From contig CAUSEC010000026.1 in assembly GCA_963530515.1 (NCBI GenBank), forward strand, positions 18,651 through 82,650: a stretch of 64,000 nucleotides of DNA, in the 5' to 3' direction. Made by a program: the position numbers and the translations under genes. Under the pieces are notes generated by a model. That model was not told where the DNA came from. It did not search any database and saw nothing but the letters and a program-made list of their open reading frames with translations. Shown here piece by piece: positions 1 to 8,249 of this stretch. The DNA is from CBFFRJ01 sp963530515. Its GTDB lineage: Bacteria > Pseudomonadota > Gammaproteobacteria > Enterobacterales > Enterobacteriaceae. Each line of letters starts with the position of its first letter. The stretch's first letter is position 1.

Positions 1-251
1 TTGCGCCGCCCAACTTTATCCGAAATGTAACCAAACAGCGACGTGCCGACGAACAGCCCGGCAAGCGTGGCGGCCCCCAGCAGACCAATCCATTCGGCAT
101 CCAGCTTGAGAACAGGCGTCAGTTGCTCCAGCGCGACGCCGATGATGACCAGCACATAGCCATCCAGAAAGGGGCCACCGCTGCCCCACAGCATGATGCG
201 GCGATGAATGGATGAGAACTGGATATCATCAAAATTTCTTGGCGACTGCAT
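1..251 (-). CDS. yaaU: MFS transporter YaaU, N-terminal part
   Basis: This is the N-terminal 83 residues of a sugar-porter-like major facilitator; the rest lies beyond the left edge. The protein opens MQSPRNFDDIQFSSIHRRI and continues with a first membrane segment and the loop GYISDKVGRR, the usual MFS motif between helices 2 and 3. It closely resembles E. coli YaaU, which also sits next to fixX in the same direction. An AGGA ribosome site precedes the ATG by about 7 bases. The substrate is unknown in the family. Partial because of the window boundary, not truncated in the genome as far as can be seen. Confidence 0.9.
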   Translation of the reverse strand, partial: MQSPRNFDDIQFSSIHRRIMLWGSGGPFLDGYVLVIIGVALEQLTPVLKLDAEWIGLLGAATLAGLFVGTSLFGYISDKVGRR

Positions 252-324
252 GGTAACATCCTGTTTTATAGGCAATATGAGTCTTTCTCCTGCGCATCAG
301 TGCGCGATAAACCGCAGAGACAGA

Positions 325-612
325 TCAGCCGTAGCGGAACTCCACGCCAAAGGTGCCACGCGGGTATTCCCATTTTTCCAGCGCCGTGTGCAGCCCCAGG
401 ATACGGCAGGTACCACACTCCAGACACCCGGCATAATCAAAGCGCACACTGCCGTCTTCCTGCTTTTTGTAGAGCCCGGCAGGACAAGCGTTGATCAAAA
501 CCTCCAGAACCTGTTTGTCAGGGTCGGCTTTCAGCACGATGTGTGGATGCTCTTCATCTACATTGAATTTGTTGACGCCCAGCTTGACGTCTACGTTGAC
601 GGGAGAAGTCAT
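325..612 (-). CDS. fixX: Ferredoxin-like protein FixX
   Basis: Small iron-sulfur protein of 95 residues, the normal FixX length. Cysteines at 43, 63, 66 and 69 (motif CLECGTC) fit one 4Fe-4S cluster. In the FixABCX complex it is thought to take electrons from the FixC flavoprotein. In enteric bacteria this complex is proposed to feed the anaerobic reduction of crotonobetainyl-CoA by CaiA. The start overlaps the fixC stop by 4 bases (ATGA), so the two are translationally coupled. It is the last gene of the fixABCX operon, with yaaU following in the same direction after 73 bases. Confidence 0.96.
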   Translation of the reverse strand: MTSPVNVDVKLGVNKFNVDEEHPHIVLKADPDKQVLEVLINACPAGLYKKQEDGSVRFDYAGCLECGTCRILGLHTALEKWEYPRGTFGVEFRYG

Positions 613-1895
613 AGTACGGTCACTCCTTTGAGGCCATCCTTCATCAGGTTGATAAAACCAACCTGCTTAGCGTGGCGCAGGATTTTTTTACGCATCGGCA
701 CCGGTGCACTGCCATCGACGGTAAAGAGATCGCGGGCCACGCCAACCATCATTTCCGGATAACGTGTGAACATCCGGGGGTTATCGAGAAAGGCGGGGAG
801 ACGCTGGTACATGCGCATATCGCGCATCGGTCCGTTCTCCAGATGCTGATGGTATTGCGCCAGCCCCTGCTTGCTAAAATCGTTGCTTTGCATGGCGGAG
901 AGCACTGTTCTGGCAGCAGCTTCCCCGGCAGCAATCGCCAGATCCATGCCACGGATGGTGAACCCGAGATTCATGCACATGCCAGCGGCATCGCCCGCAA
1001 CCAGTACGCCATCGCCCACCAACTCCGGCTGCATGTTCATTCCCGCTTCCGGCACCACATGTGCACCGTACTCAAGGAGTTTTCCACCCGCAATCAACGG
1101 CGCCACGGCAGGATGTTGCCTGAAATCTTCCAGCAGATGCGGCACAGACTTTTTGGCCTCTTTAAGAGCGTGAAGGCCGCATACCAGCCCCAGTGATACG
1201 GTTGTCTCATTGGTGTACAAGAAGCCACCGCCCATCAGTCCGTCGGTCGGCGCCCCGGCGAACAGCCAGGCCGCACCTTCGTTACCTCGTAGCTGGAAAC
1301 GATCGTCGATAACCGATTTCGGCAGCTCGATAAGCTCCTTCACCCCCACCGCAACCTGTGATGCACTGACCGGTTTCGCCATACCCAGTTGCTCAGCCAG
1401 CAGAGAATTCACCCCGTCAGCAAGGATGACCACCTTCGCTTCCAGGATGTCACCATCGGCCTGGACGCCGACCACTTTGCCATCGCGCTGCACCACATTG
1501 TCGACGCGGATACCGGTTATTAACTGCGCGCCAGCCTCTTCGGCCTGCGCCATCAACCATGCATCAAACTTACTACGCAGGACGGAGTATGAGGCCTGGG
1601 TCGGTTGACTCTCTTCGCCATTGAGATAGTCCACCGTCATCGCCCCTTTTTCCGTCATAAAGGAGAGTTTTTCGTGGGTAATGAGACGTTCGAGCGGTGC
1701 GTGCTGCGCAAAACCAGGAATAATGCGTTCAAGACTGTGGGCGTAAAGACGTCCTCCGGTCAGGTTCTTCGCACCCGCGGAGTTGCCGCGCTCAATCACC
1801 AACACCTGCGCGCCCTCACGAGCGAGCACCAGGGCCGCGACCGAACCGGCCAGCCCCGCGCCTACAATGATGGCGTCAAAGATATCTTCTGACAT
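609..1895 (-). CDS. fixC: Electron-transfer flavoprotein dehydrogenase FixC
   Basis: FAD-dependent oxidoreductase of 428 residues, related to electron-transfer flavoprotein:quinone oxidoreductase. The N-terminal GAGLAGS at about residues 12-18 is the dinucleotide-binding fold, and GDAAGMCMNLGF near residue 300 is the second FAD contact. In the fix pathway it links the FixAB electron-transfer flavoprotein to FixX. A GGAG site lies upstream of the ATG. It follows fixB with a 54-base gap and overlaps fixX by 4 bases. Same length and context as E. coli FixC. Confidence 0.97.
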   Translation of the reverse strand: MSEDIFDAIIVGAGLAGSVAALVLAREGAQVLVIERGNSAGAKNLTGGRLYAHSLERIIPGFAQHAPLERLITHEKLSFMTEKGAMTVDYLNGEESQPTQASYSVLRSKFDAWLMAQAEEAGAQLITGIRVDNVVQRDGKVVGVQADGDILEAKVVILADGVNSLLAEQLGMAKPVSASQVAVGVKELIELPKSVIDDRFQLRGNEGAAWLFAGAPTDGLMGGGFLYTNETTVSLGLVCGLHALKEAKKSVPHLLEDFRQHPAVAPLIAGGKLLEYGAHVVPEAGMNMQPELVGDGVLVAGDAAGMCMNLGFTIRGMDLAIAAGEAAARTVLSAMQSNDFSKQGLAQYHQHLENGPMRDMRMYQRLPAFLDNPRMFTRYPEMMVGVARDLFTVDGSAPVPMRKKILRHAKQVGFINLMKDGLKGVTVL

Positions 1896-1949
1896 AAAAG
1901 CTCCAGAACTTACCTGTAACGGCAGGGCTTCAAGTGCCCCGCCTGAAAA

Positions 1950-2891
1950 TTAACGCCCGAGAGCGCGAGTCAGCGCAGGCAGAATCTTCATCGCGTCACC
2001 GACGATGCCGTAATCCGCATACTGGAAAATGGGTGCATTTTTGTCTTTGTTGATGGCAAAAATCGTCTGCGAACCGTTCGCCCCCACCATGTGCTGGATC
2101 TGCCCTGAAATCCCCACCGCCAGGTATAACTCGGGTTTGAGCATCAGATTGGAAATGCCGACATAGCGCTCGTGTACCATCCATTTTTCGTTCTCCGCCA
2201 CCGGGCGAGAACAGGCCAGCTCCGCGCCAATGGCTTCGCACAACGCGGTCGCCAGCGAAATATTGTCTTTGCTGCCAATGCCGCGCCCCACGCTCACCAC
2301 CCGTCGCGCTTTATCAAGGTCGACATGGCTGCTCTGGCGCGCCTCAATGGCGGTACGGGTGACGGCACTATCCGGCGAGTGCCACGCCACGGCTTTAGCG
2401 CCCCCCGTGCATGACACGTCCAGCGCTGCGGGTTCAAATGTGCCGCTACCTACCGTGATGACCGCAAAAGCGGTGCGCAGTGTCTCTTCACCAATCGCCA
2501 GCCCGCCGTACACCATGTGTTTTACTGCTGCGTTATCCCCCTGACGGTCGACGGCGCTGGCATCATTAGACACGCCCGCCTCCAGGCGATAGCCCAGTTT
2601 CGCTGCCAGTAATTTGCCCCGACGGGTATTGGGCAACAGCACCAGACCGGCGTCACTTTGCTGGCGGATAACATCGACCATCACGCCCGCATAATCCTCC
2701 ATCATGCGGTCATCGGGTTTCCCCGTGAGTCGCCAGACGTCGTCTGCACCCAGTTGAAAAGCCGTGATGCTGTCCGCCTCATTGAGGGCAAACGCAAAAA
2801 CCTTTTCACCTAAATCCCGCGCGCCACCCATTAATTCCGCCAGGCGAACCGGTGAATCTGTGAACACCCAAACAGTGGAAAACTTGCTCAT
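1950..2891 (-). CDS. fixB: Electron transfer flavoprotein alpha subunit FixB
   Basis: Alpha subunit (313 residues) of the FixAB electron transfer flavoprotein. The C-terminal half carries the FAD-binding region typical of ETF-alpha, visible as SVGRGIGSKDN, then GISGQIQHMVG and AINKDKNAPIF. With FixA it forms the heterodimer thought to carry electrons toward crotonobetainyl-CoA reductase. fixA lies 12 bases upstream. The gene belongs to the fixABCX operon, divergent from caiTABCDE, whose products use the electrons. Confidence 0.96.
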   Translation of the reverse strand: MSKFSTVWVFTDSPVRLAELMGGARDLGEKVFAFALNEADSITAFQLGADDVWRLTGKPDDRMMEDYAGVMVDVIRQQSDAGLVLLPNTRRGKLLAAKLGYRLEAGVSNDASAVDRQGDNAAVKHMVYGGLAIGEETLRTAFAVITVGSGTFEPAALDVSCTGGAKAVAWHSPDSAVTRTAIEARQSSHVDLDKARRVVSVGRGIGSKDNISLATALCEAIGAELACSRPVAENEKWMVHERYVGISNLMLKPELYLAVGISGQIQHMVGANGSQTIFAINKDKNAPIFQYADYGIVGDAMKILPALTRALGR

Positions 2892-2903
2892 AACATCCCC
2901 CTC

Positions 2904-3674
2904 TTACTTAATGATTTTGCGAAGATTCTCGGCAAATGCGGCTATTTGTTCTTCACCATCGCCTTCAATAATAAGGCGCTGACGTTCACGCTGTTTCGGT
3001 ACCGCAACCTGTTGAACCGAGTGTGCCTGCACGCCTGCAAAACCAATATCTGCCGGTGTCCACACCTGTACCGGTTTCTTCGCCGCGCCAAGAATGGCTT
3101 TCATAGAGGGGATTTGTGGGGCGTTAATGTCGGCTGTTACTGCCACCACAGCCGGGAGCGGTATGCTCAGTGTTTCAATTTCATCTTCCAGCTCACGTTC
3201 AACAATCAGGGTGTTGTCCGTCACGGAGAGAATATTACTGACGCCATTGATAGCTGGAATATGGAGCATTTCACCCAATAACAGACCCACCTGTTGGGCG
3301 TAAAGATCGGAGGAACCATCCCCGCAGATCAGAAGATCAAACCCCGTTTTTTGTGCTGCAACAGCCAGTGCCGCCGCCGTTTGCTGTGGCAGAGCCTGTT
3401 CAAACTGGTCATCAATCACCACCACCAACTCGTCCGGGCCGCGCGAAAGCACATCTTTGCGTCCTTTCACATTGTTCAGTGCTTTGCCGCCCACGCTCAT
3501 GGCGACAACGTGTGATTCGCTGACTAACTGTTTTAGCTGACACGCGGCTTCAATTGCATTCAGGTCATACTGGCTGATTTTCGCATCGGCTTTACTCATA
3601 TCTAACGAACCATCGACGCTAATCGCAATATCCTGTTCATCAGGAACGCACTTGTAGCAAGTAATTATCTTCAT
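2904..3674 (-). CDS. fixA: Electron transfer flavoprotein beta subunit FixA
   Basis: Beta subunit of the FixAB flavoprotein, 256 residues from the ATG at 3674. The frame stays open 63 bases further upstream, but MKIITCYKCVPDEQDIA is the conserved family start, is preceded by GGAG, and gives exactly the E. coli length. First gene of fixABCX. Its leader forms one side of the 474-bp fix/cai control region, so its expression is probably linked to anaerobic carnitine metabolism through CaiF and CRP, as known in E. coli. Confidence 0.96.
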   Translation of the reverse strand: MKIITCYKCVPDEQDIAISVDGSLDMSKADAKISQYDLNAIEAACQLKQLVSESHVVAMSVGGKALNNVKGRKDVLSRGPDELVVVIDDQFEQALPQQTAAALAVAAQKTGFDLLICGDGSSDLYAQQVGLLLGEMLHIPAINGVSNILSVTDNTLIVERELEDEIETLSIPLPAVVAVTADINAPQIPSMKAILGAAKKPVQVWTPADIGFAGVQAHSVQQVAVPKQRERQRLIIEGDGEEQIAAFAENLRKIIK

Positions 3675-3769
3675 TGCATCTCCAGAAATCATGAAGGAAT
3701 CATCATCCATATTGTTGGCGCTAAATACAGATATCATGCGCTTTAATTCCGGGATAAAACATTAATCAC

Positions 3770-3815
3770 CAATATTGAAAATGTCACACACTGATATTTC
3801 TGACTTTCAATATTG
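3770..3815. promoter_or_regulatory. Inverted repeat, candidate CaiF operator
   Basis: Arms CAATATTGAAA (3770-3780) and TTTCAATATTG (3805-3815) are exact reverse complements separated by 24 bp. A related core recurs at 3882-3890 with a degenerate partner at 3859-3868. Repetition of the same core on both strands only in this divergent region suggests a dedicated regulator; CaiF is the obvious candidate but no consensus was checked. Confidence 0.5.
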
Positions 3816-3987
3816 TTAACCATCTCAAAAATATTAAAAGATGATATTAAATGAAGCGTTCAATAGTGCCTCCCAGATCACCAATATTGAATAAGCAATG
3901 GGTAAAACATCACCAAAATACAAAATAACAATATGATTTCATTCATTAAAATAACAAATCACAAAGCAAGCGCCAACCGACAAAAAA

Positions 3988-4003
3988 TGTGATTTAAATA
4001 ACA
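3988..4003. promoter_or_regulatory. Candidate CRP-cAMP site for cai/fix
   Basis: TGTGA at 3988-3992, six bases, then TAACA at 3999-4003: nine of ten positions of the CRP consensus TGTGA-N6-TCACA. It lies about 145 bp before the caiT start. E. coli cai and fix promoters are CRP dependent, so the site is plausible. Confidence 0.6.
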
Positions 4004-4148
4004 GAACGCATGTTAACGAATACCCATCATGAGTGCCTTCACGACTCAAACCCGAGGTTAAATTGCAGTAAATTAGCACCCACAAATTTGAACAAAAATA
4101 TAACAAATGGACGTGAATATAAATTAATTATGACACTGGAATTCAACC

Positions 4149-5666
4149 ATGAAAAATGACAAAAGAAAGTCAGGAATTGAACCAAAGGTTTTTTTCCCGC
4201 CGCTAATTATTGTCGGGATACTTTGCTGGCTGACGGTCAGAGATCTTGATGCCGCAAACGTTGTTATTAATGCCGTATTTAGCTATGTCACCACTGTCTG
4301 GGGCTGGGCCTTCGAATGGTATATGGTCGTAATGCTTTTCGGATGGTTCTGGCTGGTTTTCGGCCCCTACGCCAAAAAGAAATTAGGCGATGAAGCCCCC
4401 GAATTCAGCACCACCAGCTGGATTTTCATGATGTTTGCCTCTTGTACCTCCGCCGCCGTGTTGTTCTGGGGCTCTATCGAAATCTACTATTACATTTCGA
4501 GCCCGCCTTTCGATATCGCCGCCAACTCAACACAGGCCAAAGGCTTTGGTCTGGCCTATAGCCTGTTTCACTGGGGCCCGCTGCCCTGGGCAACCTATAG
4601 CTTCTTGTCCGTTGCTTTTGCCTACTTCTTTTTTGTTCGCAAAATGGATGTGATTCGCCCCAGTTCCACGCTGATTCCACTGGTTGGTGAAAAACGCGCC
4701 AAAGGGTGGCTCGGCACGATCGTAGACAACTTCTACCTTGTGGCGCTGATCTTCGCGATGGGGACGAGTCTGGGCCTGGCCACACCGCTGGTCACCGAAT
4801 GTATTCAGTATCTTTTTGGCGTCCCACACACGCTGCTTTTAGATGGCATCATCATTTCCTGCTGGATAATCCTGAATGCAATCTGCGTGGCCTGCGGCCT
4901 GCAAAAAGGGGTAAAAATTGCCAGTGATATCCGCAGTTACCTGAGTTTTCTGATGCTGGGCTGGGTGTTTATTGTTTGCGGCGCCAGCTTCGTGATGAAC
5001 TACTTCACGGACTCCATCGGCACCCTGATGATGTACCTGCCTCGGATGCTGTTTTATACCGACCCGATCGGTAAAAGTGGCTTCCCTCAGAGCTGGACGG
5101 TCTTCTATTGGGCATGGTGGGTCGTTTACGCCATCCAGATGTGCATCTTCCTCGCCCGTATCTCCCGTGGTCGCACCGTCAGGGAATTGTGTATCGGGAT
5201 GGTCACGGGCTTGACCGCGTCAACCTGGATTCTGTGGACCATTCTTGGCAGCAATACAATGCTGCTGATGGATAAAAATATCCTGAATATACCTAACCTT
5301 ATCGCTGAGCATGGCGTACCACGCGCCATTATTGAGACCTGGGCCGCCCTCCCCTTCAGCACGGCAACCATGTGGGGCTTTTTTATTCTCTGCTTTATCG
5401 CCACCGTTACGCTCATCAACGCCTGTTCTTACACCCTGGCGATGTCGACCTGCCGCGAAGTACGCGATGGCGAAGAGCCGCCGCTGCTGGTGCGCATCGG
5501 CTGGTCCGTGCTGGTCGGCATTATCGGCATCGTGCTGCTGGCGCTGGGTGGCCTGAAACCGATCCAAACCGCGATTATCGCCGGGGGCTGCCCGCTCTTT
5601 TTCGTCAACATCATGGTGACACTGTCCTTCATTAAGGACGCCAAAGTGCACTGGAAAGATAAATAA
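4149..5666 (+). CDS. caiT: L-carnitine/gamma-butyrobetaine antiporter CaiT
   Basis: Inner-membrane exchanger of the betaine/carnitine/choline transporter family, 505 residues with about 12 membrane segments. It swaps external L-carnitine for the end product gamma-butyrobetaine without needing an ion gradient. Key residues of the characterised E. coli and Proteus proteins are at the same numbers here: Trp323 and Trp324 in the motif AWWVVYA, Met331, and Arg262, which replaces the sodium site. First gene of caiTABCDE; caiA follows after 30 bases. Expected to be induced anaerobically. Confidence 0.98.
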   Translation: MKNDKRKSGIEPKVFFPPLIIVGILCWLTVRDLDAANVVINAVFSYVTTVWGWAFEWYMVVMLFGWFWLVFGPYAKKKLGDEAPEFSTTSWIFMMFASCTSAAVLFWGSIEIYYYISSPPFDIAANSTQAKGFGLAYSLFHWGPLPWATYSFLSVAFAYFFFVRKMDVIRPSSTLIPLVGEKRAKGWLGTIVDNFYLVALIFAMGTSLGLATPLVTECIQYLFGVPHTLLLDGIIISCWIILNAICVACGLQKGVKIASDIRSYLSFLMLGWVFIVCGASFVMNYFTDSIGTLMMYLPRMLFYTDPIGKSGFPQSWTVFYWAWWVVYAIQMCIFLARISRGRTVRELCIGMVTGLTASTWILWTILGSNTMLLMDKNILNIPNLIAEHGVPRAIIETWAALPFSTATMWGFFILCFIATVTLINACSYTLAMSTCREVRDGEEPPLLVRIGWSVLVGIIGIVLLALGGLKPIQTAIIAGGCPLFFVNIMVTLSFIKDAKVHWKDK

Positions 5667-5696
5667 GCTAATTCAACCAGATCAAGAGGTTAAAAG

Positions 5697-6839
5697 ATGG
5701 ACTTTAACTTAAATGATGAACAGGAGCTGTTCGTCGCCGGCATTCGCGAGTTAATGGCGAGTGAAAATTGGGAAGCCTATTTTGCTGAGTGTGACAGGGA
5801 CAGCCTCTACCCGGAGCGTTTTGTCAAAGCTCTTGCCGATATGGGCATTGATAGCCTGTTACTCCCGGAAGAGCATGGCGGCCTGGACGCGGGTTTCGTT
5901 ACCGTCGCAGCAGTCTGGATGGAGCTGGGTCGCCTTGGTGCGCCCACTTATGTGCTCTACCAGCTTCCCGGTGGCTTCAACACCGTATTACGCGAAGGCA
6001 GCCAGGAACAAATCGACAAAATTATGGCGTTCCGGGGGACGGGTAAGCAAATGTGGAACTCTGCCATCACAGAACCTGGAGCCGGCTCGGATGTTGGCAG
6101 TTTAAAAACCACCTATACCCGCAGAGATGGTAAGGTCTACCTCAACGGCAGCAAATGCTTTATTACCAGCAGCGCCCATACCCCTTACATCGTGGTGATG
6201 GCACGCGACGGTGACTCACCGGATAAACCGATTTATACCGAATGGTTTGTCGACATGAACAAACCTGGCATCAAGGTCAACAAGCTGGAAAAACTCGGCC
6301 TGCGCATGGACAGCTGCTGCGAAATCAACTTCGACGATCTTGAGTTGAATGAGACAGACAGGTTTGGCCGTGAAGGGAATGGATTTAACCGCGTCAAAGA
6401 GGAATTTGACCACGAACGCTTCCTGGTCGCCCTGACCAACTACGGAACCGCCATGTGTGCCTTTGAAGATGCGGCGCGCTACGCCAATCAACGCGTGCAG
6501 TTTGGTGAGACGATTGGTCGCTTCCAGCTGATTCAGGAGAAGTTTGCACACATGGCTATCAAGCTTAATGCCATGAAAAACATGCTGCTGGAAACCGCAT
6601 GGAAAAGCGATAACGGCACCATCACCTCCGGTGATGCGGCGATGTGCAAATACTTTTGTGCCAACGCCGCTTTTGAGGTCGTCGACAGCTCAATGCAGGT
6701 GTTGGGGGGAATCGGTATCGCGGGCAATCACCGCGTGACGCGTTTCTGGCGCGATCTGCGTGTTGATCGTGTATCCGGTGGATCTGACGAAATGCAGATC
6801 CTGACGCTGGGCCGCGCGGTGCTGAAACAGTACCGCTAA
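5697..6839 (+). CDS. caiA: Crotonobetainyl-CoA reductase CaiA
   Basis: Acyl-CoA dehydrogenase-fold flavoprotein of 380 residues that reduces crotonobetainyl-CoA to gamma-butyrobetainyl-CoA. Seen: the FAD/substrate segment NSAITEPGAGSDVGS, and the C-terminal segment QVLGGIGIAGNHRVTR typical of the family. It forms a complex with CaiB and is thought to receive electrons from FixABCX encoded divergently. A repetitive palindromic element separates it from caiB, unlike the tight spacing elsewhere in the operon. Confidence 0.97.
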   Translation: MDFNLNDEQELFVAGIRELMASENWEAYFAECDRDSLYPERFVKALADMGIDSLLLPEEHGGLDAGFVTVAAVWMELGRLGAPTYVLYQLPGGFNTVLREGSQEQIDKIMAFRGTGKQMWNSAITEPGAGSDVGSLKTTYTRRDGKVYLNGSKCFITSSAHTPYIVVMARDGDSPDKPIYTEWFVDMNKPGIKVNKLEKLGLRMDSCCEINFDDLELNETDRFGREGNGFNRVKEEFDHERFLVALTNYGTAMCAFEDAARYANQRVQFGETIGRFQLIQEKFAHMAIKLNAMKNMLLETAWKSDNGTITSGDAAMCKYFCANAAFEVVDSSMQVLGGIGIAGNHRVTRFWRDLRVDRVSGGSDEMQILTLGRAVLKQYR

Positions 6840-6857
6840 TACGTGTGCCAATGGCAC

Positions 6858-6940
6858 TTGTAGGCCTGATAAGACGCGCCAGCGTCGCCATCAGGCAATC
6901 AATGCCGGATGGCGGCGTAAACGTCTTATCCGGCCTACAA
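6858..6940. repeat. Pair of REP elements (BIME) between caiA and caiB
   Basis: Two REP units in opposite orientation: one at about 6860-6896 beginning GTAGGCCTGATAAGACGCG, the other at 6903-6939 beginning TGCCGGATGGCGGCG. The outer arms TTGTAGGCC and GGCCTACAA are exact inverse copies. These match the classic enterobacterial REP/PU consensus. Inside an operon such elements can stabilise upstream mRNA, act as gyrase/IHF sites, or lower downstream expression. Confidence 0.92.
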
Positions 6941-6959
6941 ATCATTCAGGAACTCAATT

Positions 6960-8177
6960 ATGAATCGTCTACCTATGCCCGCATTCGGGCCACTCTCTGG
7001 TGTGCGGGTTGTGTTTTCCGGCATCGAAATTGCCGGGCCGTTTGCCGGGCAAATGTTCGCTGAATGGGGTGCGGAAGTTATCTGGATTGAAAACGTCGCC
7101 TGGGCCGATACGATTCGCGTCCAGCCGAATTATCCGCAGCTTTCTCGCCGCAACCTGCACGCGCTGTCGTTGAATATTTTCAAAGATGAAGGTCGGGAAG
7201 CGTTTCTCAAGCTGATGGAAACCACCGACATTTTCATTGAAGCCAGTAAAGGACCGGCTTTTGCTCGCCGGGGCATTACCGACGACGTGCTGTGGGAGCA
7301 CAATCCGAAGTTGGTTATCGCTCACCTGTCAGGGTTTGGTCAATACGGGACACCGGAGTACACCCACCTTCCGGCCTATAACACCATTGCTCAGGCCTTC
7401 AGTGGCTACCTGATTCAAAATGGCGATGTGGATCAGCCCATGCCCGCGTTCCCGTACACCGCAGACTACTTCTCCGGTATGACCGCGACCACAGCCGCCC
7501 TTGCCGCCCTGCACAAAGTGCGTGAAACCGGCAAAGGAGAAAGCATTGATATCGCGATGTACGAAGTGATGCTGCGTATGGGTCAGTACTTCATGATGGA
7601 CTACTTCAACGGCGGCGAAATTTGCCCGCGCATGACCAAAGGCAAAGATCCCTACTATGCCGGATGCGGTCTCTACAAGTGCGCGGACGGTTACATCGTG
7701 ATGGAGCTCGTGGGCATCACGCAGATTAAAGAGTGTTTCGAGGATATCGGTCTGGCACATCTTCTCGGCACGCCAGAGGTACCGGAAGGTACGCAGCTGA
7801 TACATCGGGTTGAATGTCCTTACGGGCCCCTGGTTGAAGAGAAGCTGGACGTATGGCTGGCGGCCCATACTCTGGCCGAAGTACAGGCGCGGTTTGCTGA
7901 GTTAAATATTGCCTGCGCAAAAGTGCTGACCATTCCTGAACTGGAAGACAACCCGCAATACGTTGCCCGTGAATCAATCACCCAATGGCAGACGATGGAT
8001 GGCCGCACCTGCAAAGGGCCAAACGTGATGCCGAAGTTTAAAAACAACCCGGGGCAGATATGGCGCGGCATGCCCACGCATGGCATGGATACGTCCGCCA
8101 TTTTACAGAACATCGGTTACAGCGAAGCCGACATTGAGGAACTGGTCAGCAAGGGGCTGGCCAGAATTAAGAATTAA
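6960..8177 (+). CDS. caiB: L-carnitine CoA-transferase CaiB
   Basis: Family III (CaiB/BaiF) CoA-transferase, 405 residues. It moves CoA from gamma-butyrobetainyl-CoA or crotonobetainyl-CoA to carnitine or crotonobetaine. The catalytic aspartate of the E. coli enzyme is present at Asp169 (PYTADYFSG). N-terminal GVRVVFSGIEIAGP and later GKGESIDIAMYE are typical family segments. It comes after the REP pair and is followed by a 72-base gap with a hairpin before caiC. Confidence 0.97.
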   Translation: MNRLPMPAFGPLSGVRVVFSGIEIAGPFAGQMFAEWGAEVIWIENVAWADTIRVQPNYPQLSRRNLHALSLNIFKDEGREAFLKLMETTDIFIEASKGPAFARRGITDDVLWEHNPKLVIAHLSGFGQYGTPEYTHLPAYNTIAQAFSGYLIQNGDVDQPMPAFPYTADYFSGMTATTAALAALHKVRETGKGESIDIAMYEVMLRMGQYFMMDYFNGGEICPRMTKGKDPYYAGCGLYKCADGYIVMELVGITQIKECFEDIGLAHLLGTPEVPEGTQLIHRVECPYGPLVEEKLDVWLAAHTLAEVQARFAELNIACAKVLTIPELEDNPQYVARESITQWQTMDGRTCKGPNVMPKFKNNPGQIWRGMPTHGMDTSAILQNIGYSEADIEELVSKGLARIKN

Positions 8178-8184
8178 ATGGGCA

Positions 8185-8220
8185 GCGTCAGCCGGAGGCT
8201 TATCGTCATCTGGCTGACGC
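8185..8220 (+). repeat. Hairpin between caiB and caiC
   Basis: GCGTCAGCC at 8185-8193 pairs perfectly with GGCTGACGC at 8212-8220 around an 18-base loop that contains GGAGG. No T-run follows, so it is not a normal terminator. It may protect the mRNA or tune caiC translation. Confidence 0.6.
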
Positions 8221-8249
8221 CAGGCCCCATTTCAATGGATAAATGTGCA

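Larger units (their letters stand above)
3675..4148. promoter_or_regulatory. Divergent fix/cai control region
   Basis: AT-rich 474-bp spacer between fixA and caiT with no credible gene. It contains a good CRP half-site pair at 3988-4003. A perfect 11-bp inverted repeat, CAATATTGAAA at 3770-3780 and TTTCAATATTG at 3805-3815, is accompanied by a second, imperfect pair (TTCAATAGTG at 3859-3868 and CACCAATATTGAA at 3880-3892). In E. coli the equivalent region is bound by CaiF, CRP and FNR. Assigning the repeats to CaiF is inference from position and symmetry. Confidence 0.8.
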
